DNA of 49,649 bases, from the NCBI GenBank assembly GCA_013288205.1, contig JABDCH010000005.1, positions 1 through 49,649 on the forward strand, given 5' to 3'. This stretch comes from Bacteroidota bacterium. GTDB lineage: Bacteria > Bacteroidota > Bacteroidia > JABEUT01. Below, piece after piece: positions 38,469 through 48,099 of this stretch (position 1 is its first letter; every line of letters starts with the position of its first letter). The notes beneath the pieces are model-generated. The model was not told where the DNA came from and did not search any database. It was given only the letters and a program-made list of their open reading frames with translations. The position numbers and the translations under genes were made by a program.

Positions 38469-39884
38469 ATGTTCAACAAATTAAAAGAATATATACTTCC
38501 AGACATAAAAATTATAAAACGATTAATGAGCAGGCCGGGGCAGATAAAAAAACGTATCCTTTTTATTATAGCAGGTATTACCTATAGTGTATTTAGTGTG
38601 CATGCTCAAAATAAAAGACCGGATACTATTCCATCTCTAAATCTGGACCAATGTATTGCTTATGGATTGGAGAACCAGCCGAGTGTGTTGCAATCGACCA
38701 TTGGTATAACCATAGCAAAAAAGAGCAATTTCATAGCCCTTTCAACGTGGCTTCCACAAGTTAATGCAGGGGCTGACTATTACCACTATTTCCAATTGCC
38801 TACCGGTTTTTCCACCAACGCAGAAGGTGCCCCTGTTCCAATAAGAACAGGTATTTATAATTCTGTTAACCCGGAAATAACGGTATCTGAAAATTTATTT
38901 AGCCCCGGTCTTTTGTATGCAGCCAGCAGCGCTCATTTAATTGTTCAGCAGGCCAGACAAGCTAATGATAGTAGTAAAATAAGCCTTGTCGCTAATCTCA
39001 GCACGGCATTTTATAATCTATTAAATACGTTGGAACAGATAAATGTATTGAAAGAAGATACGGCTGAGTTTGCCAAGAATCAAAGGGATGCCTATCATCA
39101 ATACATAGGCGGCATAGTAGATAAAACAGATTATGAAGAGGCAAGCATTACGCTGAATAATGCCAAAGCGCAATTGAAACAGGCCATTGAAAATGTAGTG
39201 CCCGAATATGCCACGCTGAAGCAACAAATGGGTTTTCCGCCCGAAAAGCAGTTCAACGTAAACTTTGATACGGCCCAGATGGTTCGTGAAATAGTGATAG
39301 ATACCACACAGCAATTGCAATATAAAAACAGGATAGAATATCAATTGCTTGAAACCCAAAGAGGGCTGCAAGAACAAAGCATAAACTATTACAGGTTTCA
39401 ATTTTTGCCCACCCTATCTGCATTTTATACATATGATTATGAATATGAAAGTAATGTTCCTTCTAGTCTCTTTTCGCAGGCATATCCGTATTCTTATATA
39501 GGAGCCTCGCTTACCATCCCCTTATTTACGGGCTTCGGGAGGATAGAAAATGTACAAAAAGCAAAACTGCAGGGGCAGATACTTGAATTGAGTGAGATTA
39601 ACCTGAAGTCGATTATTTACGAACAATATACAACCGCCACAGCAAATTATAAAAGCAACATTTATAACATGGCGGAGCAGAGGCAAAATGTAGCTATGGC
39701 AAAGGATGTATATGGTATTGTGTCTGTACAATATAAGCAGGGTATTGTTCCTTACCTGAATGTAATAACGGCTGAAGATAATTTAACATCCTCGGAAATA
39801 AATTATTTAAACTCCCTGTTCCAGGTATTACTAAGCAAAGTAGAATTGGAAAAAGCAACAGGAACGATTCCTGTTAGTCATTAA
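38469..39884 (+). CDS. TolC family outer membrane efflux protein
   Basis: LNLDQCIAYGLENQPSVLQS, PQVNAGADY, internal duplication typical of TolC, SIPLFTGFGRIENVQKAKLQ-like segment. ATG at 38526 is an alternative start. Confidence 0.92.
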   Translation: MFNKLKEYILPDIKIIKRLMSRPGQIKKRILFIIAGITYSVFSVHAQNKRPDTIPSLNLDQCIAYGLENQPSVLQSTIGITIAKKSNFIALSTWLPQVNAGADYYHYFQLPTGFSTNAEGAPVPIRTGIYNSVNPEITVSENLFSPGLLYAASSAHLIVQQARQANDSSKISLVANLSTAFYNLLNTLEQINVLKEDTAEFAKNQRDAYHQYIGGIVDKTDYEEASITLNNAKAQLKQAIENVVPEYATLKQQMGFPPEKQFNVNFDTAQMVREIVIDTTQQLQYKNRIEYQLLETQRGLQEQSINYYRFQFLPTLSAFYTYDYEYESNVPSSLFSQAYPYSYIGASLTIPLFTGFGRIENVQKAKLQGQILELSEINLKSIIYEQYTTATANYKSNIYNMAEQRQNVAMAKDVYGIVSVQYKQGIVPYLNVITAEDNLTSSEINYLNSLFQVLLSKVELEKATGTIPVSH

Positions 39885-39904
39885 TGAAATAAAGCATTTC
39901 TGTT

Positions 39905-41101
39905 ATGAATAGAAAGAACATCTTGGTATTATTGATAGTTTGTGCGGCATTTATCCGGTGCACCGATAAAAAGCCCCAGCAGAGTAATGTTGTTCCGGTG
40001 AATCTATACACCGTTAAAACACAAAAGGTATTTTATTACGACAAGTATCCAGCCAACACGGTTGCACTTAGCCAGGTCGATCTTCGCCCAGAAGTGCAAG
40101 GCTATATTACGGCGATGGATTTTAAGGAAGGCGACCATGTGAAAAAAGGACAGAAATTGTACGAAATTGACCAGCGTTTATTCCAGCAAGCTTACGATCA
40201 GGCAAAAGCCAACCTGGATGTAGCAAAAGGTAATTTGACAGAGGCCCAACAAGATGCTGACCGTTATACATACCTGAACAAAACAGATGCAATTGCCAAA
40301 CAAACGCTCGACCATGCCATTATAACATTAGACAATGCAAAAAATTCTGTTAAAGCTGCGGAGGAAGCTGTGAAAACAACGGAAACCAACCTGACCTATT
40401 CTACTATTTCAGCTCCCTTCGACGGAACCATTGGCATCAGCCAGGTTAGGCTTGGTAATATGGTTACAGTAGGTACGAGCGTATTAAATACCATTTCGAC
40501 AGATGACCCGATGGGGGTTGATTTTTTAATATCGGAAAAACAATTACAACATTTTGAAGATATAAAAGATAACAACCAACAAGCTGTTGATTCGCTGTTT
40601 ACTATTGTAACGCCCGATGGCTCGCTATATCCTTACACTGGAAAGATATTAATAATAGACCGTGCCGTAAATACACAAACCGGTACCATAGATGTACGGT
40701 TAACATTCCCTAACCCCAAATACTCGCTGAGGCCGGGACTAAGCTGCGTGGTAAGGGTGCATAACCAGGATACTACCCCGGAAATGGTAGTGCCTAACAA
40801 AGCCGTAGTAGAGCTAATGGGAGAATATTTTGTTTACCTGGCAAAAGACACGGTAGCACGCAATCAGGATGATTCTACAAAAACACATCCTGTTATGATA
40901 GCTCTGCAAAGAAAAATACAACCGGGCCGGATTATAGACCCCAACATCATTATAAAAGGCGGTATTAAACCGGGCGACCGCATAGTAGTCGACGGGGTGC
41001 AGTCATTGCATACTGGGTCTGTGATATCGGCAGGGCAAAAGCCTGATGGTGCCGGTAAGGCAGCAGATCATGGTAAAAAAGATAGCGCTAAAAAGAATTA
41101 G
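39905..41101 (+). CDS. Efflux RND transporter periplasmic adaptor subunit (lipoprotein)
   Basis: Lipobox-like FIRCTDKKP; VDLRPEVQGYITAMDFKEGDHVKKGQKLYEID; APFDGTIGISQVRLGNMV. Confidence 0.95.
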   Translation: MNRKNILVLLIVCAAFIRCTDKKPQQSNVVPVNLYTVKTQKVFYYDKYPANTVALSQVDLRPEVQGYITAMDFKEGDHVKKGQKLYEIDQRLFQQAYDQAKANLDVAKGNLTEAQQDADRYTYLNKTDAIAKQTLDHAIITLDNAKNSVKAAEEAVKTTETNLTYSTISAPFDGTIGISQVRLGNMVTVGTSVLNTISTDDPMGVDFLISEKQLQHFEDIKDNNQQAVDSLFTIVTPDGSLYPYTGKILIIDRAVNTQTGTIDVRLTFPNPKYSLRPGLSCVVRVHNQDTTPEMVVPNKAVVELMGEYFVYLAKDTVARNQDDSTKTHPVMIALQRKIQPGRIIDPNIIIKGGIKPGDRIVVDGVQSLHTGSVISAGQKPDGAGKAADHGKKDSAKKN

Positions 41102-41117
41102 GAATTATTAATTAGGA
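41101..41117. repeat. Short AT-rich palindromic element related to the lepA-rsmE spacer repeat
   Basis: GGAATTATTAATTAGGA; its reverse complement TCCTAATTAATAATTCC resembles TCCTAATTATTAATTC at 27735-27750. Confidence 0.4.
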
Positions 41118-41123
41118 TTTTTC

Positions 41124-44100
41124 ATGATTGCAGATGTATTTATAAGAAGACCGGTTACTGCCATAGTAGTTTCTCTTGTATTGGCTATACTGGGCGCTAT
41201 ATGCATTCTGAATCTTCCGGTAAATCAATATCCTGATATTACTCCTCCCGTGGTGCAGGTTACGGCACAATATACCGGGGCCGATGCCGAGACGGTGGAG
41301 CAGACCGTTGCCACTCCTATTGAGGAACAAATCAATGGCGCGCATGGTATGGAGTATATGCAAAGCAACAGCGCGAATAATGGGCTGATGACCATAAACA
41401 CCACATTTAAAGTTGGAACCAATATTGACATTGCCACACTGGATGTTCAAAACCGGGTAAGCATAGCTACTCCATTACTGCCTGCGGCTGTGAGCCGTTT
41501 AGGACTTCCTGTACGTGCCTTAAACCCCAGCGCATTAATGCTAGTGGCCTTATATTCTCCAAAAGGCACACACGCCATTACCTTTTTAGATAATTACACC
41601 AACATATTTATCATGGATGCTCTGTTGCGCGTGCCTGGTGTGGGTGCTATTACAACAGGGGCCGATAATTTCAGTATGCGCGTATGGCTGAACCCTGATA
41701 AAATGGCAGCATATTCATTAACGCCTACCGACGTAATTAGTGCATTGAATGAACAGAATTTACAGGTAGCTGCGGGTTCTGCGGGTGTGCCACCCCAGCA
41801 AAAAACACAAACCTATGAATTAAGTATTCTTGTAAATGGCCGCTTGAACAAGGTGGCGGACTTTGGAAACATCATTGTAAAAACCTTGCCTGATTCGGGT
41901 AAGATGGTTTACCTGAAAGATGTAGGCCAAGTGGAACTGGGTAAATTCACCTATTCGAATAATTCTTACGTAGATGATAAACGTGCTTCTATTCTTACTC
42001 TCTATCAAACCCCCGGAAGCAATGCCTTGCAAACGGCTGCTGCTATAATTAAAGAACTTGACCAGTTAAAGACATCGTTCCCAAGTGATGTCGATTACAC
42101 CATTCCTTATGAAACAGTAACCGTTGTTAAAGTATCTATGCGCGAGGTGGTGGAAACACTTCTTATTGCTCTTTGTTTGGTGGCCTTTGTGGTTTACCTG
42201 TTTCTTCAGAATTGGCGCGCCACGCTTATTCCCGTATTGGCTATACCTGTTTCCATCCTGGGTACGTTTGCCTTTTTCATTCCGCTCGACTTCACCATTA
42301 ATACGTTAACCATGTTTGGTTTTGTATTAGCCATCGGCATTGTGGTGGACGATGCTATTATTGTGGTGGAGGCCGTGCAACACTATATGGATACAGAAAA
42401 ACTTCCGGTGAAAGAAGCTACTACCCGCGCCATGCAAGACATATCTGCACCCGTAATTGCCATTGCCCTCATCCTGGCTTCGGTATTTGTTCCCGTAGGG
42501 TTTATTCCCGGTATCGTAGGTCGCCTCTATCAACAATTTGCAATCACCATAGCAGTGTCTATTGTGCTTTCCGCTTTCATTGCCCTTTCGTTAACGCCAG
42601 CGCTGTGTACACTCTTGTTAAAACCGCATGATGCCCGCGAGCGTGAACACGGCTTAGGCAAACTCTTTTTCCGTTTCAATACATGGTTCGATTCTGTTAC
42701 CAACCGCTACTCCCATGGTGTAAAAAGGGGTATTGAAAAATCAAAATATGTTATCATACTATTATTGTGTATCGGTATCGCCACATTCTTTTTATTTCAA
42801 CATAAGCCATCAGGATTTATTCCGAGTGAAGATGATGGACTGGTATATGTTACCTATGAATTGCCCGAAGCATCTTCTACCATTGAATCGGTAAATGTAA
42901 TGCAGCAGTTAATGAAGGTGGTTTCATCTACGCCAGGTGTGGAACACTATGCCGCATTGGCAGGGTTTAACGTAATAACCGGGGCCACTAAATCAAACAG
43001 CGGCACCATTTATGTGCAGCTTAAACCCTGGGAAGAGCGTACGGAAGCAGGCCAGCGTATACCCGGGTTGATAAATGTAGTCCGTCAAAAAATTGCAGAG
43101 GCCAACATCAAAAATGCCGATATAGTTGTTATCCCCCCAGCGCCAATACCAGGTATTGGGCAAACGGCGGGATTCAGCTTCCAGATTGAACAACAAAATA
43201 CAAATGACGATGTACACCAATTTGAAGCGGTAGTTAAGAATTTTGTTGCCGAAGCCAATAAAAACCCTGCTATAACAGATGCATTCAGTTATTATTCGGC
43301 GCACACACCAAGTTACAATCTTACGGTGGATAGAGAACGCTGCGAAAAGATGGGTGTTAATGTTTCCGATGTGTTTACAGCCATCCAGGTGTATATGGGC
43401 AGTTATTATGTGAACGACTTTACCTTATATAACCGTACTTTCCACGTAGTTGTGCAGGCCGATACCACCTACCGGAAAATGATAACAAATATGGATAAGT
43501 ATTATGTGCGAAACCAGTCGGGGCAAATGTTACCGTTGAGCTCGTTTATCAGTTATAAACCTTCTGAAACAGCGCCGCTTTTATCGCACTTTGATATTTT
43601 CCGTTCGGCTGAAGTAGATGGTTCTTCACCGGAAGGATATAGCAGCGGCCAGTCTATAGATGCGCTAAAACAAATCGCAACCAAAGTATTACCGCAAGGA
43701 TATGGATATGATTTCTCCGGGTTGAGCTATGAAGAAATACAGGCAGGTACATTGACGATATATATATTCATGTTCTCCCTTTTATTTGTGTTTCTCTTCC
43801 TGGCTGCCTTATACGAGAGCTGGTCAGTTCCTTTCTCTGTATTGCTGGCAGTGCCTATCGGTGCTTTTGGCGCCATACTTACCTTAATTTGTATTCCAAG
43901 CCTCACCGATAATGTATATGCACAAATCGGGTTGATAACGCTGATAGGGCTTGCCGCGAAGAATGCCATATTAATTGTAGAGTATGCCAAAGTACGTGTA
44001 GATACAGGTGAAGACCTGATACAATCAACACTGGATGCAGTGAAATTGAGGTTACGCCCCATAATAATGACATCCCTGGCCTTTATATTGGGTGTAATGC

Positions 44101-44330
44101 CGTTGGTGTTTGCATCCGGTGCAGGCGCTGTTGCCCGCCGTACCATTGGGGTTACCGTATTGGGCGGGATGGTGGCTGCTTCATCCATTGCTATATTTAT
44201 TGTGCCGGTATTATTTGTGGTAATTGTAAAAATAGCATACGGTAAAACCCAATTAGAATATTTGGCAGCACATAGGGATGAATTGGTAGCGAAAGCAAAA
44301 GAAGAGAGTGAAGGGAAGAATAACAAATGA
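41124..44330 (+). CDS. Efflux RND transporter permease subunit (HAE1-like), copy 1
   Basis: MIADVFIRRPVTAIVVSLVL, GADAETVEQTVATPIEEQINGAHGMEYMQSNS, VVDDAIIVVEAVQHYM; 1068 aa. Confidence 0.97.
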   Translation: MIADVFIRRPVTAIVVSLVLAILGAICILNLPVNQYPDITPPVVQVTAQYTGADAETVEQTVATPIEEQINGAHGMEYMQSNSANNGLMTINTTFKVGTNIDIATLDVQNRVSIATPLLPAAVSRLGLPVRALNPSALMLVALYSPKGTHAITFLDNYTNIFIMDALLRVPGVGAITTGADNFSMRVWLNPDKMAAYSLTPTDVISALNEQNLQVAAGSAGVPPQQKTQTYELSILVNGRLNKVADFGNIIVKTLPDSGKMVYLKDVGQVELGKFTYSNNSYVDDKRASILTLYQTPGSNALQTAAAIIKELDQLKTSFPSDVDYTIPYETVTVVKVSMREVVETLLIALCLVAFVVYLFLQNWRATLIPVLAIPVSILGTFAFFIPLDFTINTLTMFGFVLAIGIVVDDAIIVVEAVQHYMDTEKLPVKEATTRAMQDISAPVIAIALILASVFVPVGFIPGIVGRLYQQFAITIAVSIVLSAFIALSLTPALCTLLLKPHDAREREHGLGKLFFRFNTWFDSVTNRYSHGVKRGIEKSKYVIILLLCIGIATFFLFQHKPSGFIPSEDDGLVYVTYELPEASSTIESVNVMQQLMKVVSSTPGVEHYAALAGFNVITGATKSNSGTIYVQLKPWEERTEAGQRIPGLINVVRQKIAEANIKNADIVVIPPAPIPGIGQTAGFSFQIEQQNTNDDVHQFEAVVKNFVAEANKNPAITDAFSYYSAHTPSYNLTVDRERCEKMGVNVSDVFTAIQVYMGSYYVNDFTLYNRTFHVVVQADTTYRKMITNMDKYYVRNQSGQMLPLSSFISYKPSETAPLLSHFDIFRSAEVDGSSPEGYSSGQSIDALKQIATKVLPQGYGYDFSGLSYEEIQAGTLTIYIFMFSLLFVFLFLAALYESWSVPFSVLLAVPIGAFGAILTLICIPSLTDNVYAQIGLITLIGLAAKNAILIVEYAKVRVDTGEDLIQSTLDAVKLRLRPIIMTSLAFILGVMPLVFASGAGAVARRTIGVTVLGGMVAASSIAIFIVPVLFVVIVKIAYGKTQLEYLAAHRDELVAKAKEESEGKNNK

Positions 44331-44354
44331 CCCTAAATAAAAAAATACAGACAC

Positions 44355-44753
44355 ATGAAACGGGTTCAACTGTTGGTTCTATTTTTTTTGCTCATCATTT
44401 CAAAATCTTCCACTGGGCAAAGTCAGAGAGATATGAACTATGATGCAGGAGTTAAATATCATGCAGCAGATAGCGAACTGAATGCAGTGTATCATCAAAT
44501 ACTCACCACCTATTCTGACGATACGCTATTTATTAAAGAAATTAAAATTGCGCAAGGACTATGGTTGCAATTGCGCGAAGCGGAAATAAATGTGATGTAT
44601 CTGCCTGGTAAGTTTTATGGCTCGGTTGAGCCTATGTGCCAACTAATGTTGCTTGAAGATTTAACAAGAGAACGAACAAAATACTTAAGACAATGGATTG
44701 ATGGAGATGAAGAAGGAGACGTTTGTGAAGGAACAATAAAAAGAAAAAAATAA
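44355..44753 (+). CDS. LprI/DUF1311-like secreted protein
   Basis: Signal peptide MKRVQLLVLFFLLIISKSSTGQ; DSELNAVYHQILTTYSDDTLFIKEIKIAQGLWLQLREAEIN ... EPMCQLMLLEDLTRERTKYLRQW. Confidence 0.75.
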   Translation: MKRVQLLVLFFLLIISKSSTGQSQRDMNYDAGVKYHAADSELNAVYHQILTTYSDDTLFIKEIKIAQGLWLQLREAEINVMYLPGKFYGSVEPMCQLMLLEDLTRERTKYLRQWIDGDEEGDVCEGTIKRKK

Positions 44754-44835
44754 CGACTAAAAGTCTCATAAAGGTTAATACTCCTAATACAAGATGAAAG
44801 TAATGGTAAAAGAAAAAAAAGCGAACGCCTTTTCA

Positions 44836-44865
44836 TTCATAACTTATAATTCATAACTCATAACT
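44836..44865. repeat. Degenerate short-repeat spacer (TTCATAACT/TATAATTCATAACT units)
   Basis: TTCATAACTTATAATTCATAACTCATAACT: three CATAACT words within 30 bp upstream of the second RND gene. Confidence 0.6.
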
Positions 44866-44869
44866 GCCG

Positions 44870-47800
44870 ATGATTGCTGATGTATTTATAAGAAGGCCCG
44901 TTACCGCAATCGTTATAGCTATTGTAATAGTTCTATTGGGAGGTGTTTGCATTTTAACCCTTCCCATTAACCAATATCCTAACATTACTCCGCCGGGTGT
45001 TTCCGTTAGTACCTCCTACACCGGTGCCGATGCCCAAACCCTGGAGCAAAATGTCACCATTCCTTTAGAAGAAGCAATTAATGGTGTAAAGGGTATGGAA
45101 TACATTACCAGCAACAGTACCAATTCAGGTTCATTATCCATCAACACCACGTTTAAAGTAGGTACTAACGTAGATATTGCCGCGTTGGATGTTCAGAACC
45201 GGGTAGGTATTGCGGCGCCTATGCTGCCTTCGGTAGTAAGCCAATTAGGGGTAACGGTGCGTGCAAAAAACACCAGTATGCTAATGCTCATAGCGCTGTA
45301 CTCTCCTAAAAAAACACACGACATTACCTTTCTCGATAATTATAATAATATTTACCTGATGGATGCGCTGCTGCGTGTTCCAGGGGTAGGTGACGTTACT
45401 ACCCGTGCCGATAATTTCAGCATGCGGATATGGATGGATCCGCAAAAGATGGCTTCTTATTCCCTGACTCCTTCTGATGTGGCCACGGCATTAAACGGCC
45501 AAAATGTTGAGGTGGCGGCCGGTTCAGTAGGTGCTCCTCCCCAACAATCATCGCAAACAAATGAATTAACTGTACTTGTAAACGGCAGGTTGAATAAGGT
45601 TTCTGATTTTGAAAACATTGTTGTAAAAACAATGCCTGCCACCGGCCAGATGGTTTATATGAAAGATATTGCCAGGGTTGAGCTGGGTAAATTCACTTTT
45701 TCAAGCAATTCGTATGTAGATGGCAATCGGGCATCTTTCCTGCAAATTTTCCAGCTCCCTACAGCGAATGCCCTGGATGTGGCAAACGGCGTATATGCAG
45801 AGCTTGCAAAACTAAAAAAAACATTCCCCGAAGATGTAGATTATAAAGTACCGTTTGAATCGGTTACTATTGTAAAAGTTTCCGTGCAGGAAGTGGTTAA
45901 AACACTCATCATTGCTCTTATCCTCGTCGTATTTGTAGTGTTTTTATTTCTGCAAAACTGGCGCAATGCACTTATCCCTGTATTGGCTATTCCGGTTTCT
46001 ATTATCGGTACGTTCATCTTTTTTGTTCCCTTAGGATTTACGATTAATACACTCACCCTATTTGGTTTTGTACTGGCAATCGGAATAGTAGTGGATGATG
46101 CCATTATAGTGGTGGAGGCGGCGCAGCATTATATTGATGTAGAAAAAATGTCGGCCATAGATGCTACCAAACATGCTATGAAAGACATAAGCGCACCGGT
46201 AATTGCAGTTGCATTAATACTCGCTGCCGTATTTGTTCCTGTGGCTTTTATTCCGGGTATTGTAGGCCGCTTGTATCAGCAGTTTGCCATCACTATAGCT
46301 GTGTCGATACTTATTTCTGCTTTCGTAGCTCTTTCCTTAACACCTGCCCTGTGCACCCTGCTTTTAAAACCACACCATATCGACGATAAATCCAATGGAA
46401 TAAACCGGTTCTTCTATCTCTTTAATAACCGTTTTGCCCGGTTTACACATAGGTATGCAAACGGGGTAAAAAGAGGTATTAAAAATTCGAAATATGTAGT
46501 TGTTCTGCTGATATGTATTGGTGTTGTTACCTATATTCTATTTTATATTAAACCCAGGGGGTTTATTCCGAATGAAGATTCCGGGCGCGTATTCATTACA
46601 TATGAATTACCTGAGGCTTCATCCACCATCCAGTCTGTTCAATTTATCAATAAGCTGATGAGAGTAATAGGTGGAACCCCGGGTGTAGCAGACTATTCAG
46701 CCCTATCAGGATTAAATATAAGTAATGGTGCGGCTAAATCAAACAGCGGCACTATATTTTGCCAGCTAAAGCCCTGGGATGAACGTACCAAGCCCAGTGA
46801 GCAGATGCCTGGTATCATAATGGAAATGTATAAACGTATACAACAGGATACTTTGAAGAATGGGAAGGTGGTGGTTATGCAACCTGCTCCTATACCGGGA
46901 ATAGGAATATCGGCCGGTTTTACATTTATGATTGAGCAACGAAGTACCACTGACGATTTGCAGCAGTTTGAAGCTGTGGTGAAAAAATTTGTAGCAGAAG
47001 CCAATAAGAATCCTGCTATCGGCCATGCAGTAAGTTACTATTCGGCACATACACCCAGCTATGAGCTCACCGTAGACAGGGAGAAGTGCAAAAAAATGGG
47101 AGTCAATATTGCTGATGTATTTCAAACCATTGAAGCATACATGGGCAGTTTATTTGTAAACAATTTTACGTTGTACAACCGTACCTACCATGTGGTTATA
47201 CAGGCTGATACCGTATATCGCCGCTTTGTATCGGATATAGATAAATATTATGTACGCAACCAGGCAGGGCAAATGCTACCGCTTAATTCCCTGGTTTCAT
47301 ATAAGCCTATTGCAGCCGCTCCGGTGATACCTCACTTTAATATTTTCCGCTCGGCCGAGGTAGATGGCGGTTCAGGACCGGGATATAGCAGCGGACAAAC
47401 GATGGATGCCCTGGAGGAAGTCGCTGCCAAAGTATTGCCCCGCGGATATGGATATGAATGGTCAGGATTAAGTTATGAGGAATTGGTAGCCGGCTCACAA
47501 ACCATTTACATTTTTATGTTCTCACTGATTTTTGTTTTTCTCTTCCTGGCAGCATTATACGAAAGCTGGTCGGTGCCATTTTCTGTGATGTTGGCAGTGC
47601 CTATTGCCGCTTTTGGGGCCATCCTTACACTTATATGTATTCCCCCACTCAGCAATAATGTGTATGCACAAATAGGACTAATAACGCTTATAGGCCTTGC
47701 CGCCAAAAATGCTATATTGATTGTAGAATATGCCAAAGTGCGGGTAGATGCGGGCGAAGACCTGATACAATCTACCATTGATGCAGTAAGCCTTAGATTA

Positions 47801-48088
47801 AGGCCCATACTTATGACATCGTTTGCTTTTATTTTTGGAGTACTTCCATTGGCATTTGCCAGTGGGGCAGGCGCTGTTTCCCGTAAAACTATCGGGTTCA
47901 CCGTATTGGGTGGAATGATTGCGGCTTCTTCCATTGCTATCTTTATTGTTCCGGTGCTGTTTGTTGTAATTGTTAAAATTGCCTATGGCAAAAAGAAACT
48001 GGCCTACCTGACAGAACATCGCGATGAACTGATGGCCAAAGCCGACCTGCCCAAGTCGGAATTAACGAACGATGATAAAGCCGAATAG
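44870..48088 (+). CDS. Efflux RND transporter permease subunit (HAE1-like), copy 2
   Basis: MIADVFIRRPVTAIVIAIVIVLL, highly similar to copy 1 over its full length (e.g. GYGYEWSGLSYEELVAGSQTIYIFMFSLIFVFLFLAALYESWSVPFSV). Confidence 0.97.
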   Translation: MIADVFIRRPVTAIVIAIVIVLLGGVCILTLPINQYPNITPPGVSVSTSYTGADAQTLEQNVTIPLEEAINGVKGMEYITSNSTNSGSLSINTTFKVGTNVDIAALDVQNRVGIAAPMLPSVVSQLGVTVRAKNTSMLMLIALYSPKKTHDITFLDNYNNIYLMDALLRVPGVGDVTTRADNFSMRIWMDPQKMASYSLTPSDVATALNGQNVEVAAGSVGAPPQQSSQTNELTVLVNGRLNKVSDFENIVVKTMPATGQMVYMKDIARVELGKFTFSSNSYVDGNRASFLQIFQLPTANALDVANGVYAELAKLKKTFPEDVDYKVPFESVTIVKVSVQEVVKTLIIALILVVFVVFLFLQNWRNALIPVLAIPVSIIGTFIFFVPLGFTINTLTLFGFVLAIGIVVDDAIIVVEAAQHYIDVEKMSAIDATKHAMKDISAPVIAVALILAAVFVPVAFIPGIVGRLYQQFAITIAVSILISAFVALSLTPALCTLLLKPHHIDDKSNGINRFFYLFNNRFARFTHRYANGVKRGIKNSKYVVVLLICIGVVTYILFYIKPRGFIPNEDSGRVFITYELPEASSTIQSVQFINKLMRVIGGTPGVADYSALSGLNISNGAAKSNSGTIFCQLKPWDERTKPSEQMPGIIMEMYKRIQQDTLKNGKVVVMQPAPIPGIGISAGFTFMIEQRSTTDDLQQFEAVVKKFVAEANKNPAIGHAVSYYSAHTPSYELTVDREKCKKMGVNIADVFQTIEAYMGSLFVNNFTLYNRTYHVVIQADTVYRRFVSDIDKYYVRNQAGQMLPLNSLVSYKPIAAAPVIPHFNIFRSAEVDGGSGPGYSSGQTMDALEEVAAKVLPRGYGYEWSGLSYEELVAGSQTIYIFMFSLIFVFLFLAALYESWSVPFSVMLAVPIAAFGAILTLICIPPLSNNVYAQIGLITLIGLAAKNAILIVEYAKVRVDAGEDLIQSTIDAVSLRLRPILMTSFAFIFGVLPLAFASGAGAVSRKTIGFTVLGGMIAASSIAIFIVPVLFVVIVKIAYGKKKLAYLTEHRDELMAKADLPKSELTNDDKAE

Positions 48089-48099
48089 TAAATAAAAGA

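Noticed and set aside
43727-44326. 199-aa antisense ORF inside RND copy 1, with a similar one in copy 2 (47506-47934)
   Set aside because: Shadow ORFs of the conserved permease; their mutual similarity follows from similarity of the sense genes.
44813-44831. AAAAGCG-AA-CGCCTTTT as a terminator between LprI-like and RND copy 2
   Set aside because: Loop of only 2 nt and a bulge; too weak to call.
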